This document shows, one piece after another, positions 8,322 to 16,952 of a stretch of DNA of 64,000 nucleotides. The DNA is from Bradyrhizobium paxllaeri. GTDB lineage: Bacteria > Pseudomonadota > Alphaproteobacteria > Rhizobiales > Xanthobacteraceae. The notes under the pieces were generated by a model that had not been told where the DNA came from, searched no databases, and saw only the letters and a list, made by a program, of their open reading frames with translations. The stretch is from assembly GCF_001693515.2 (NCBI RefSeq), contig NZ_CP042968.1, positions 1,922,001-1,986,000 of the forward strand, in the 5' to 3' direction. The position numbers were made by a program, and so were the translations under genes. Positions within the stretch are counted from its first letter, which is position 1; the number at the start of each line of letters is the position of its first letter.

Positions 8322-9267
8322 TGCCCCGTTCGCGGATGATCGCGCCGAACCGCTCGGAGTCTTTTCGGGACTTTTCCTTGAACGCTTCCGGAGACATTGG
8401 TGCGGCGATATTTCCGAGGGTCGCGATGCGCTCGTTGATCGCGGCGTTTGCAAGCGATCGATTGATCTCCTTGTTCAAGCGCGCGACGATCTCGGATGAG
8501 GTTCCAGCCGGCGCGTAGATGCCGAATAGCGCGTCCGCGTCAAAGCCGGTCAGGCCGAGCTCGTCGAGCGTGGGTACATCAGGAAGTTGGGGCGATCGTT
8601 GCGGGCTTCCGATCGCAAGGGCGCGCAATGTGCCGGCTTTCACGTGCTCGATGGCAATGCCCGGGTCGAACAGGAAGTCGAGTTGTCCCCCAAGGAGGTC
8701 ATTGAGTGCCGGCGCCGCGCCACGATAGGGCACATGCACCGCATTGGTTCCGGTCATGTTTTTCAGCATTTCTGCCGCAAGATGCGGAGAGCTGCCGATA
8801 CCGGGCGATCCAAAATTCCGCTTTCCCGGGTTGGCCTTCAGGTCGGCAATGAATTCCTTGAAATCACGCGCTGGATTGTTGGCCCGGACGACGAGATAGA
8901 AAGGGACGCGTGCAACGGAAGCGACGGGGATGATGTCCTTCGTGGGATCGAAGGTCATCTTGGCATAGAGATGGGGATTGATCGCCACCATCCCGCCTGA
9001 AGACATCAGCAGGGTGTAGCCATCGGGCGCGGACCTCGCCACGGCTTCCCCGCCCAGATTTCCGCCAGCGCCTCCCTTGTTTTCTATCACGACGGGCTGA
9101 CCGAAAACGTCGCTGAGAGGCTGACCTATCAGGCGCGCAAGCTGATCTGCTGCTCCTCCTGCGGGAAAGTTGACAATGAGACGAATGGACTGGGTGGGCC
9201 AGGTCTGTGCCAGCGAAGTGGATATCAGGCTCGCGGTGAAGGCGATCGCGACCACAATGGCTCTCAT
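8308..9267 (-). CDS. Bug-family (tripartite tricarboxylate transporter) solute-binding protein
   Basis: 319 residues with a signal peptide (MRAIVVAIAFTASLISTSLA, cut near AQ). The mature protein has the family pattern WPTQSIRLIVNFPAGGAAD, VIENKGGAGG, ARSAPDGYTLL, VHVPYRGAAPALNDLLGG and LPDVPTLDELG. Bug proteins bind carboxylates or aromatic acids in the periplasm; many are orphans without the TctAB membrane parts, as here. GGGAGA precedes the ATG. It follows the hydrolase gene on the same strand and is probably the last gene of the LLM monooxygenase operon, supplying uptake or sensing of its substrate. Confidence 0.88.
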   Translation of the reverse strand: MRAIVVAIAFTASLISTSLAQTWPTQSIRLIVNFPAGGAADQLARLIGQPLSDVFGQPVVIENKGGAGGNLGGEAVARSAPDGYTLLMSSGGMVAINPHLYAKMTFDPTKDIIPVASVARVPFYLVVRANNPARDFKEFIADLKANPGKRNFGSPGIGSSPHLAAEMLKNMTGTNAVHVPYRGAAPALNDLLGGQLDFLFDPGIAIEHVKAGTLRALAIGSPQRSPQLPDVPTLDELGLTGFDADALFGIYAPAGTSSEIVARLNKEINRSLANAAINERIATLGNIAAPMSPEAFKEKSRKDSERFGAIIRERGISAN

Positions 9268-9375
9268 GTTTGTCTCCCTGGGTTATATTTTTTTGGAAGG
9301 AAAGTCGGTAAATCCCCGATCCGACCCACAGCATCGCGCGCGTTATCTGAGAGACATCGGATCGAATGCCCCGCT

Positions 9376-10164
9376 TCAGGCTGCAAGGAAGTCGCCAATC
9401 GCCGTGACGCAGGCGGGGTCTTCCTGCATGGCCAAGTGCCCGACGCCGGACACGATAAGGGTGCGCGCTTTCGGAATCGCCGCGGCCCAGATCTCTGCCT
9501 GACCGGCAAGTGCGATCCTGTCTCTGTCTCCCCACACGATCAGGGTCTCGTTGGGTATCCGGCTTAGCCACCGACCGAGATTCGGATGCCCCATGCCGTG
9601 TGCCTTCTGGATGTTCTTCAGCGCGTTGCCCTCTTTTTCCCTTGCAGCAATGAATTGCTCGGGCGGAGGGGCGAGTGAGCCGCCAGGAAAGTATTGGGCT
9701 GCAATCTCGGTACGATGAGCCAGGTAGTGAGGCATATCCTGTGGGGCGACTTTACGGAGGTCGGTGCTGGGATGGTCGGGGTGGTTCAGTCCGGCAGGCG
9801 CGTTCAGCACCAGCCGAGCAAAACGTTCGCCGGCGACCGCCGCTATTTCAGCCGCCATCCACCCGCCCATGGAGTGACCTACGAGGTGCGGCCGATCCAG
9901 ACCCAACGCTGCGATGAGCCGCAGATTATGCACGATCAGATCCTGCATCCCGCAGATATGTGGCGCGGGTCCGCTTTCGCCGAAGCCGGGGTGGAACGGC
10001 AGATAGACTCGAAACCTGTCGGCCAATCCGCGCGCCCATTCCTGTCCCTCGATTGTTGCCGCTCCGTGCAGCGCCAGGACGGCCGGGCCGTTTCCGATGA
10101 CCTTTATGACGGTGTCGACGGCATCAATGTCGAGCCTTATCGTTTCGAATGTCACGTCAAACAC
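9376..10164 (-). CDS. Alpha/beta hydrolase
   Basis: 262 residues. Strand and oxyanion region VLALHGAA, then FHPGFGESG, a nucleophile elbow GHSMGG (Ser about residue 97), a C-terminal acid in VWGDRDRIA and the catalytic His in GVGHLAMQEDP, so the triad looks complete. Size and pattern fit C-C bond or ester hydrolases of aromatic pathways. It lies between FMN reductase and the Bug receptor in one operon. Hydrolysis of a ring-cleavage or lactone/ester intermediate is inference; the substrate cannot be told from sequence. Confidence 0.8.
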   Translation of the reverse strand: MFDVTFETIRLDIDAVDTVIKVIGNGPAVLALHGAATIEGQEWARGLADRFRVYLPFHPGFGESGPAPHICGMQDLIVHNLRLIAALGLDRPHLVGHSMGGWMAAEIAAVAGERFARLVLNAPAGLNHPDHPSTDLRKVAPQDMPHYLAHRTEIAAQYFPGGSLAPPPEQFIAAREKEGNALKNIQKAHGMGHPNLGRWLSRIPNETLIVWGDRDRIALAGQAEIWAAAIPKARTLIVSGVGHLAMQEDPACVTAIGDFLAA

Positions 10165-10221
10165 CTTTCTGACCGCGGGTTACTCTCGGAGAATGCCGAA
10201 CGCCTCTGGGCTTTGCGGGGA

Positions 10222-10836
10222 CTATGGTGCGGCCATTGCATCGATCGGAATGGAGTGTGCGCGCTGCCTGCCGCGAGATTGCATGTGCACGAAATCGATC
10301 ACCTGGTGTCCCACCGTCTCGAGCTGACGCCTGGTTGTCGCATCGGTGCAATTGCCCTCGACGTCGAACAAGGCCATGGAAGTGTTCAGCATCGCCCCAA
10401 ATGGCGTTGGCCAACCCCTGAGGGAATGAGCAATGGTCCGGAGAGCGGCCAGAGTTTGACCAACTGCCTGCCACCCGCCGGCGCAAGCGATGCAGCCGAC
10501 TGGCATTCCGTCCAGGTAGGCGCGCGCATCCGTCCTGAGTTCTTCTGCGTAGTCGAGGGCGTTCTTGATCAATCCGGATATCGACCCGTGGTAAGCGGGT
10601 GACGAGATGATAATCCCCTGGCATTCACGAAGCGCGGCCAGCAGACGCGAAGCCTGATCGGACGGCGGCTGTCCGGGGATGTACATCGGTAGCAGCAGCT
10701 CTGCGCCGGAGAGAAGAATTGTCCTTGCGCCCTTATCCTCGGCCGCCTTGAGGCTGATCGCGAGCGCACGTTCGGAAGACGACCCGCGCCGCGGGGTTCC
10801 TCCAATCCCGAGAATGAGCGGTCTATCCTGAATCAT
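10222..10836 (-). CDS. NADPH-dependent FMN reductase-family flavoprotein
   Basis: 204 residues from the ATG with GGAG seven nt upstream. Flavodoxin-like fold: strand 1 LILGIGGTPRRGSSSERAL forms the phosphate-binding loop, then PMYIPGQPP, IIISSPAYHGSISGLIKNAL (flavin ring contact, a hallmark of the family) and GCIACAGGWQAVGQ. It is likely to supply reduced FMN to the luciferase-like monooxygenase encoded 28 nt upstream, making a two-component monooxygenase. A free-standing quinone reductase role is possible. Confidence 0.82.
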   Translation of the reverse strand: MIQDRPLILGIGGTPRRGSSSERALAISLKAAEDKGARTILLSGAELLLPMYIPGQPPSDQASRLLAALRECQGIIISSPAYHGSISGLIKNALDYAEELRTDARAYLDGMPVGCIACAGGWQAVGQTLAALRTIAHSLRGWPTPFGAMLNTSMALFDVEGNCTDATTRRQLETVGHQVIDFVHMQSRGRQRAHSIPIDAMAAP

Positions 10837-10864
10837 CCTATGCTCCAGCGATCCAGCGGACTCA

Positions 10865-11905
10865 TCAATCGATCTGCGCGCGTCGCAATTGGGGGACGAC
10901 CTCCTCGCCAAAAAGAGCGAGTGTTTCGCGGCGACGCCCCGTAACGCTTCTGCCCAGCATTGCAAGGAAGTGGCCCGCACCGCATTTGCGGCACTGATCG
11001 ATGACTTGCTCCGCGACCTGCGCCGGCGTGCCGGCGATGTAGTCGTCGTCATGCAGTGAAAATCCGGCCCCGGCCCTCGGTGCGTCGAGCAATGAGGATC
11101 CCCGATCGACGACACGCGGATCACCAGCTACAACTTTCAGCGTCGCCGCCTTCGCAGCCTGCGATTCCTCGCGCGCCTCGCCTGCATCCCGTGAAATGGA
11201 GATGTTGCGCCGGATTGCGAGCTGATCGGGCCCTGCCGCAAATCCCAGTTGGGCAGCCTCCTTGCGATACACGTCGAAGATTTCCGATATGCGGGCGACG
11301 GACTCGAACCCGGTGCAGATTTTGGACCGGCGTTGCGCAGATTTCTGCGCGGACGCCGTACTCACAACAGTGGTCCATTTCGGCGGAGAAGGCTGCCGGA
11401 AGACGTTCGGCATCAGGGTCAGGTTCTCGAGCTTCCAGTACTTTCCGCTGTGGTTGATGACGGGGTTCACGAGGGCAGCATCGAGGATTTCCAAAGCCTC
11501 GTTGAAGCGCTCGCGGGACTCCTGCATTCCCAAGCCAATCCGCGCGAGCTCTTGCGGCACGCCGGCTGCAAAGCCGATTTCAAGGCGGCCGTTCGTCAGA
11601 TGATCAAGCATCATCAGTTCTTCGACGATGCGCCATGGCTCGTAGAACGGCACGACCATTCCCATCGTTCCCAGGCGCAGCCGTGTCGTGTGACGGGAAA
11701 TGGCGGCGATCAAGAGGTTGGGAGAGGGGCTGTAGGATAGACCGAAGTGATGTTCGCTGAAGAATATTCCTTCGAACCCCAGCTTTTCGGCTTCGAGCCA
11801 GAGCGCGTAACCTTCGTCAAATACGGCAGTCGCAGTACTCGGCGGCGTCTCCCGATCGCTCAGATTCGGGGCCTGCATGAATTCAAAAATCCATGGCTTG
11901 ATCAA
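10865..11905 (-). CDS. Luciferase-like (LLM) flavin-dependent monooxygenase
   Basis: 346 residues from a TTG start with GGGAGGG seven nt upstream. The TIM-barrel LLM pattern is clear: FFSEHHFGLSYSPSPNLL near residue 50, RLRLGTMGMVVPFYEPWRI, EELMMLDHLTNGRLEIGFA and a C-terminal IAGTPAQVAEQVI. Such enzymes use FMNH2 from a partner reductase to oxygenate or cleave substrates. FMN reductase is next in the operon, so the pair probably forms a two-component oxygenase acting upstream of ring fission. The substrate is unknown; hydroxylation of a phenolic toward hydroxyquinol is a guess from neighbours. Divergent from the NodD-like LysR gene. Confidence 0.83.
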   Translation of the reverse strand: MIKPWIFEFMQAPNLSDRETPPSTATAVFDEGYALWLEAEKLGFEGIFFSEHHFGLSYSPSPNLLIAAISRHTTRLRLGTMGMVVPFYEPWRIVEELMMLDHLTNGRLEIGFAAGVPQELARIGLGMQESRERFNEALEILDAALVNPVINHSGKYWKLENLTLMPNVFRQPSPPKWTTVVSTASAQKSAQRRSKICTGFESVARISEIFDVYRKEAAQLGFAAGPDQLAIRRNISISRDAGEAREESQAAKAATLKVVAGDPRVVDRGSSLLDAPRAGAGFSLHDDDYIAGTPAQVAEQVIDQCRKCGAGHFLAMLGRSVTGRRRETLALFGEEVVPQLRRAQID

Positions 11906-11982
11906 CGTATCCCTCCCGGTGGACGACGGTTTCTTGGTTGGCTGCGTATCTCTTGCCTACACCGGGTTTTTAAATTTGAAAA

Positions 11983-11997
11983 ATCGATTATATTGAT
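11983..11997. promoter_or_regulatory. Candidate NodD-type box (ATC-N9-GAT)
   Basis: ATCGATTATATTGAT matches the ATC-N9-GAT half-box bound by NodD-type LysR proteins. It sits in an AT-rich stretch of the 122-bp gap between the LLM operon and the NodD-like regulator, 30 bp before the regulator ATG. Confidence 0.5.
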
Positions 11998-12027
11998 CTG
12001 TAGTATTTACAAAATGGATGTCAGAAA

Positions 12028-12966
12028 ATGCGGTTCGAAGGCCTGGACCTCAATCTGCTGATCGCTCTCGATGCGATCCTCGAGGAGCGCAGTGTGATGG
12101 GGGCCAGTCGACGCCTTCATCTCAGCCAGCCGGCGATGAGCGCCGCGATCGGCAGATTGCGTGACTATTTCAACGACGAGATTTTCACGATTTCAAAGCG
12201 AAAGCTGGTACCGACGCCACTGGCGCAATCGCTCGAACGGCCGACGCGCGACATACTGCTGCGAATTCGAGCCAACTTGATCTCTGTGCCGAGGTTCGAG
12301 CCAGCGAATTCGCAGCGGCGCTTTCGGATAGTCGTTTCCGACTATGCGAGCATGGTATTGATGCACCCTGTGATGAAGCGTGTGTATCAAAGTGCGCCGG
12401 GAATATCCTTCGAGCTTTTCCCGTTCAATGATCGGGTGCATGACCAGCTTCAACGCGGCGATGTGGATTTTGTCATCGTGCCCGATGTCGACGTTCTTGA
12501 TGGTCATCCCAAGCAGTATCTGTTCGCCGACGAATTCTGCTGCGTTGCCTGGACCGGGAGCCGCAAGATCGGACGTTCGGTGTCGCTCAACCGCTACCTT
12601 CAACTTGGACACGTGACCGCACAGTTCGGCCCCACTCGCAGGGCTGCCTTTGAGGAGCGGGCGCTGGTCAAATTAGGTTACAAACGACGCATCGAGGTCG
12701 TTGCACCGAACTTTACCACCATGGCGACGATGGTGATCGGAACAGACCGTGTCGCGACGATGCATGAGCGCCTCGCCGCCGTCTTTGCGCGAAACTTTCC
12801 CCTGAAGCTGTTGCGTGCACCGGTCCGCATTTCAGGATTTCGAGAGATCCTTCAGTGGCCGGCTTCCTTTCATTCGGATCCCGCACTGGTGTGGATGCGC
12901 GAGATCATATCCGACGTCGCGGCCGAAATTGATCGGACACCGGCCGCGAAAATGACGTTTGGGTAA
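12028..12966 (+). CDS. NodD-like LysR-family regulator
   Basis: 312 residues. The start MRFEGLDLNLLIALDAILEE and the helix-turn-helix (ASRRLHLSQPAMSAAIGRLR, about 27-46) are of the NodD/NahR/LinR branch, followed by an effector domain (PVMKRVYQSAPGISFEL, DFVIVPDV, WTGSRKIG). It is divergent from the LLM monooxygenase operon with a NodD-type half-box between them. It is therefore more likely a catabolic activator of that operon, responding to an aromatic, than a nodulation regulator: no nod genes are present here. Confidence 0.82.
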   Translation: MRFEGLDLNLLIALDAILEERSVMGASRRLHLSQPAMSAAIGRLRDYFNDEIFTISKRKLVPTPLAQSLERPTRDILLRIRANLISVPRFEPANSQRRFRIVVSDYASMVLMHPVMKRVYQSAPGISFELFPFNDRVHDQLQRGDVDFVIVPDVDVLDGHPKQYLFADEFCCVAWTGSRKIGRSVSLNRYLQLGHVTAQFGPTRRAAFEERALVKLGYKRRIEVVAPNFTTMATMVIGTDRVATMHERLAAVFARNFPLKLLRAPVRISGFREILQWPASFHSDPALVWMREIISDVAAEIDRTPAAKMTFG

Positions 12967-13024
12967 GGGAGGGGCGGTAGCGGTTGAAGCTCGCCGACGC
13001 CCCTGAAATGTCAGTACAAGCAGC

Positions 13025-14218
13025 TCATCGCATGGTCGCAAGCTGCACTGCGAGCGCGCACGCTCGGTCATACTCGTCGCGATTGATCCATTCGTCGATC
13101 GTGTGCGGTTCGTTCTGCCCCGCGCCGAAGGTCACGGTCGGAACACCGTGGCGGACCATCCAGTTCGCGTCCAGCCCGCCACTCGCGGCGCGGATGCTCG
13201 GCGTATTGCCCATGGCGGAGACGGCCGCGACCGCGCGTTTGACGACCGGCAGGCTTTCCTTCATGCGGAACGGATAATAGTCGGTCTCGGCCTTGAACTT
13301 CACGCGGCCTGACTTACCCTCGCTGTTCTTGACGCGCTTCGCGGCCTTCTCGAACGCCGCCTTGTAGGCTTTGGTGATCTCCTTGAAAAACTTCGCATCG
13401 TGGCTACGGCTTTCCCCGCGTACGTGCACATAGTCGGTGACGACATTGGTGGCGTCGCCGGCCGGCCGGCCGTCGCCGCCGGTGACGGGGCCGACATTGC
13501 TGGTGCCTTGCCGTTTGCCCTTCACCACCTTGCCGAACCAGCCGCCGGCCTTCACATCGGCGAGGGCAAGCGCAAGGATCATGGTCGAACTGATCCCGCG
13601 CTCGGGCGCGACGCCGGCATGCGAGGCACGGCCGAAAATCTCGACGTGCCAGCGATCCGCGCCGACGGCGCCGATCGTGACATTGGAGGCGGAGCCGCCG
13701 TCATAGTTGAAGGCCATGACCGGCGAGCCCAGGTCTTGGGTCTTGACGTGGCGCGCGCCCCACAGCCCGCTCTCCTCGCGCACGCAGAACAGGAGCGTGA
13801 TCGGCGGATGATCGAGTTGCTGCTTCGCCAGTTCGGCTGCCAGCGTAACGAGAACGCCACAGCCGGCACGGTTGTCGCCGCCGAGCGCGGTCTTCGCCTC
13901 GTTGACGATCTTGCGTCCCTTTAGTTTCGGCTTCGCGCCGGCGCACAGCGGCACGGTGTCCATGTGGGTCATGAACATGATCCGCGGCTGGTTGTGCATC
14001 GCACCGCGGCCGGGCAGGTCGACAATGAGGTTGCCGGTCTCGGTCGGCACGGGAATGCGTGTGTTGGCGTCGTCGAGGCGGATGGCGTCCGCCGGCACGC
14101 CGCTTTCCTGCAGCGCCGCGGCCAGCTCGAGCCCGATCGCTGCCTCCTTTCCAGTCACGCCCTCGACAGCGAGGAAGCGCATGAGGCGGTCGGTGGCGGC
14201 CTGAGTGTCGATAGACAT
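13025..14218 (-). CDS. M20-family metallopeptidase (peptidase T-like)
   Basis: 397 residues. Metal-binding motifs of the M20 fold are present: MTHMDTVPLCAGA (His and catalytic Asp), GGDNRAGCGVL (bridging Asp), CVREESGLWGARH (catalytic Glu plus ligand Glu), NYDGG and a C-terminal GAGQNEPHTIDEWI (His ligand). The dimerisation domain sits between (GRASHAGVAPERG). Cytosolic di-zinc aminopeptidase or tripeptidase role expected. It is convergent with the LysR gene and monocistronic, with no visible link to the aromatic module. Confidence 0.85.
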   Translation of the reverse strand: MSIDTQAATDRLMRFLAVEGVTGKEAAIGLELAAALQESGVPADAIRLDDANTRIPVPTETGNLIVDLPGRGAMHNQPRIMFMTHMDTVPLCAGAKPKLKGRKIVNEAKTALGGDNRAGCGVLVTLAAELAKQQLDHPPITLLFCVREESGLWGARHVKTQDLGSPVMAFNYDGGSASNVTIGAVGADRWHVEIFGRASHAGVAPERGISSTMILALALADVKAGGWFGKVVKGKRQGTSNVGPVTGGDGRPAGDATNVVTDYVHVRGESRSHDAKFFKEITKAYKAAFEKAAKRVKNSEGKSGRVKFKAETDYYPFRMKESLPVVKRAVAAVSAMGNTPSIRAASGGLDANWMVRHGVPTVTFGAGQNEPHTIDEWINRDEYDRACALAVQLATMR

Positions 14219-14562
14219 GCCTGGTCCCTTTGATGAACGGTCCTTGCGAGCATCTTTCGCGGTACTTGGTCGCGCAAGACCACTCAGACACTTCGCTGGG
14301 CTAATTTAGAGCGGAGCAGGCAGGAATTCGTCAAGGCATCAAAGGGACCGGTTGTGCAACTTGCCGCCTCCAGGCAACCCGACGTTGCATCAGCGATTGG
14401 CCTCGGGCGCGTGACCGGTCGCTCCATTGGCGGAATGGATTGTCAGTAGCTTCTTTCTCGGCGAGCCCTTAACGGTCACGCTGCTCGATCAACCAGGCGC
14501 TCCGGAACCTTTGGTTCCATCGGGCGTTCTCGTCTCGCAAGAATCGGCGGCGCGAGGGTGCG
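14219..14562. other. Intergenic region upstream of the Spy-like gene
   Basis: 344 bp between divergent genes. No gene recognised. It contains the EcfG-type promoter at 14504-14528. Confidence 0.6.
14504..14528 (+). promoter_or_regulatory. EcfG (general stress sigma factor) promoter
   Basis: GGAAC (14504-14508), 16-bp spacer, CGTT (14525-14528): the exact -35/-10 layout of alphaproteobacterial EcfG promoters, 34 bp before the Spy-like ATG. Confidence 0.7.
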
Positions 14563-15792
14563 ATGTCGAAATCCCCTGTTGTATTTGTCATTTTGGGAGT
14601 GTCCTGCCTGCTTGTGGCCACTGGGTCGTCGAGCACTGCCGAGGCGAGAAGCCTGCAGCTTCGGATTGGTGGCGGTCCCATCGGCATAGTGCGATCAATT
14701 GCCACGCTGCCTTTCCGAGCCCTGCATGGCCGGCGAGGCGAGCGCGTCAGAGCGGCAAAGCTCCGTGACGAGGCGACCGGCGCGGCGTCGCGCGCCGATG
14801 TTACCCGCAGCGCCGATTGGGTGACGAAGCCGGTGGCGCGGATGCAGGTCGGAGCCGCTGCCGCGCTAGCGGGCTGGCACGGTCGCCGTGGCGAGAGCGG
14901 ATGGTGGCAGCATGCTGATGGCGGGTATGGATGGGTGGGACCGTTGTTCTGGCCGTTCGCCTATTACGACATCTATGACTACACGCTCTGGGGCGACGGC
15001 ATCGGCTTCTGGGGCTATGGTTATCGCGATATCTACGCCGCGATCTTCACGCCCTATGGCTATGAGGATCTCACCCGCTATATGGCGCCGCCGCGCGGCC
15101 GGCGACCTGGCAGGCCCCCTTCACTCGCACAAATCTGTGGCGATGATGCAAGCGAGTTTGCTGGCCTCCCGATCAAACAGATCAGCCAGGCGATCCTGCT
15201 GAGCGAGGAGCAGCGCACGGCGCTCGACAATCTCGCCGACGCGTCAGTCAAGTCCGCCCAGATTATCCGCGAGGCCTGCCCGGCCAAGGCCGCGTTAACG
15301 TCGGCTGGCAGGCTTGCCGCGATGCAACAGCGTCTGACGGCGATGAAATCCGCGATCGCATATGTTACGCCGCCGTTCGAGACATTCTACGAGCTGTTGG
15401 ACGACGACCAGAAGGGGAAGCTCGCCGAGCTGTCCGGTCAGCGCGCACCATTTGCGCCCAAGGTTCCGGCCACTCAGAGCTGTACGCCGCCCGAGGTGCT
15501 GCCATGGCCCGCCGGCGAGATCGAGGCGAGGCTGCGCCTGAACGACTCGCAGCATCAGGGGCTCGACGCGCTTCAGCGGATAAGCGCACTCGCCAGGAAC
15601 ACGCTGAATTTCAATTGCCAGCCGGACGAGAACCTCGATCCACCCGACCGGCTTGCAACAGCCGATGCAAGGCTCGACGCCATGCTGGACGCGATCAAGC
15701 TGCTGCGGCCGGCCCTGGACGATTTCCTTGCTACGCTGAGCGACGAGCAGAAGGCTCAATTCGAGACCATCGGGGCAAAGCGCACGAGCTGA
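14563..15792 (+). CDS. Spy/CpxP-type LTXXQ-motif periplasmic protein
   Basis: 409 residues with a signal sequence (VVFVILGVSCLLVATGSSST). An aromatic Gly/Trp/Tyr-rich stretch (about 125-165: GWVGPLFWPFAYYDIYDY, GFWGYGYRDIY) precedes two helical Spy-like repeats, each with an acidic substitution of the LTXXQ motif: LSEEQRTALDNL and LDDDQKGKLAEL, then LNDSQHQGLDAL and LSDEQKAQFETI. Four such turns form the cradle-like chaperone fold in the periplasm. The gene has an EcfG promoter, so it is probably induced by general envelope or desiccation stress. Common in Bradyrhizobium; client proteins unknown. Confidence 0.8.
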   Translation: MSKSPVVFVILGVSCLLVATGSSSTAEARSLQLRIGGGPIGIVRSIATLPFRALHGRRGERVRAAKLRDEATGAASRADVTRSADWVTKPVARMQVGAAAALAGWHGRRGESGWWQHADGGYGWVGPLFWPFAYYDIYDYTLWGDGIGFWGYGYRDIYAAIFTPYGYEDLTRYMAPPRGRRPGRPPSLAQICGDDASEFAGLPIKQISQAILLSEEQRTALDNLADASVKSAQIIREACPAKAALTSAGRLAAMQQRLTAMKSAIAYVTPPFETFYELLDDDQKGKLAELSGQRAPFAPKVPATQSCTPPEVLPWPAGEIEARLRLNDSQHQGLDALQRISALARNTLNFNCQPDENLDPPDRLATADARLDAMLDAIKLLRPALDDFLATLSDEQKAQFETIGAKRTS

Positions 15793-15809
15793 TGGATCAG
15801 CCCCGGGCG

Positions 15810-16295
15810 TTATCGCCGTCCTCTTGCGCCGAGGGTCAAATGGGTCACCGTCGCTGCGAGATTGACCCCGATCGCGCGCTCGGTGGAAAGCGGCTGCAGG
15901 ACGACGCTTCGGCGGGATCCGCCGATCAGGACGTTGGTGCCGAAGCCTGGACCCAGAGCAACATTGCCGCTGGCCCCCACATAGCTCCCGCGCATGGTGC
16001 CGGGACCAATCCGCGAGTTCTTGGCAAAGACGGCCCAGGATAGAACGCCACTTCCGGTGACGCCGAGGTCAAGACCGACACGCCTTATCCGTCCCGCGTA
16101 GATGTAGCGGTGCGACGAACCTCGCCGGTAGAATACGCAACGCAGCGATTGCGTCGATCCAACGAGGAATCCGATCCTCGGGCTGCTGGAACACAACAGC
16201 CGGCCGGCCCTGAACATTTCGCCTTGCGCAGGCGTTGCGGCGACGGAAATCAAAGCGGACACGCATAGGGCGCAAAGCAACCGTATCGTCTGCAT
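15810..16295 (-). CDS. DUF992 family secreted protein
   Basis: 161 residues with signal peptide (RLLCALCVSALISVAATPAQ). The mature part has the DUF992 pattern: GRLLCSSSPRIGFLVGSTQSL, CVFYRR, YIYAGRIRRVGLDLGVTGSG, LSWAVFAKNS, MRGSYVGASGNVALGPGFG and NVLIGGSRRSVVLQPLS. It has two cysteines that could form one disulphide. Predicted outer-envelope or periplasmic beta-rich protein of unknown role, widespread in Rhizobiales. It starts 2 nt after the stop of the membrane protein upstream, so they are co-transcribed. Confidence 0.8.
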   Translation of the reverse strand: MQTIRLLCALCVSALISVAATPAQGEMFRAGRLLCSSSPRIGFLVGSTQSLRCVFYRRGSSHRYIYAGRIRRVGLDLGVTGSGVLSWAVFAKNSRIGPGTMRGSYVGASGNVALGPGFGTNVLIGGSRRSVVLQPLSTERAIGVNLAATVTHLTLGARGRR

Positions 16296-16297
16296 CT

Positions 16298-16888
16298 TTA
16301 GGCCTCGACTTGATCTTTGCTGTTGTCAGGTGCGGCCACACGGCCATAGCCAAGCCAGAAGGTCATGCCGATCCCGACCACGAATACGGCCGCGAGAAGG
16401 AAGAAGACCATCGACTGCTTTAGCCAGGAGAGCGCCGGAACTGCGGCACCCATGGCGATGCCGAGGAAGCAGATCTGCGGGGACAAAAGGCTGAGGCCGG
16501 CGAGGAAGGTGCCGAGCGCCAGAAGTGTCAGAAGCACCAGGCTGGTAGCCGGCGTAGGGAGCAGTTGTTGAACGCCGGAAACAAGCATCATGTTCATCGT
16601 AACCAGGACGGCCACCCAATGAAGCGCCTGGGTCCAGATCAACCGAAACTGAGCCTGCTTGCTGTCGAGCTCGGGCCATTTGGTGACGACGCAGACCACG
16701 GCGATGGCAAGTGCCAGGAACTCCCAATAGCCGACAAGCGGCTGATGCGAGATATTGGTATAGGCGACGCCCGTGATGGCGAGCACCAGTGCGACGACAA
16801 AGGGTAACCGCTGCCAGGGGAAATTGGCTCTTCCAGAGTCGGCGGAGGGAAGCGCAGCTTCGCTCTGCTGCGTGTCAGTCTCGCTCAT
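16298..16888 (-). CDS. Integral membrane protein of unknown function
   Basis: 196 residues from the ATG giving MSETDTQQSEAAL. An acidic cytosolic N-tail (about 30 residues) precedes roughly five or six helices: LPFVVALVLAITGVAY, GYWEFLALAIAVVCVV, WVAVLVTMNMML, SLVLLTLLALGTFLAGLSLL, ICFLGIAMGAAVPAL and FFLLAAVFVVGIGMTFWLGY. The C-tail is short and charged. I do not recognise a characterised family. Coupled to the DUF992 gene, which starts right after its stop. Confidence 0.7.
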   Translation of the reverse strand: MSETDTQQSEAALPSADSGRANFPWQRLPFVVALVLAITGVAYTNISHQPLVGYWEFLALAIAVVCVVTKWPELDSKQAQFRLIWTQALHWVAVLVTMNMMLVSGVQQLLPTPATSLVLLTLLALGTFLAGLSLLSPQICFLGIAMGAAVPALSWLKQSMVFFLLAAVFVVGIGMTFWLGYGRVAAPDNSKDQVEA

Positions 16889-16952
16889 GGGATCGCTCAA
16901 GTGACTTGAACGGGTTGGGCTCGTCGCACCGACCAACAGTCCGGCAAGCGGT

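Noticed and set aside
12028..12966. True NodD nodulation regulator
   Set aside because: No nod, nif or symbiosis genes nearby, and the divergent partner is a catabolic monooxygenase operon.
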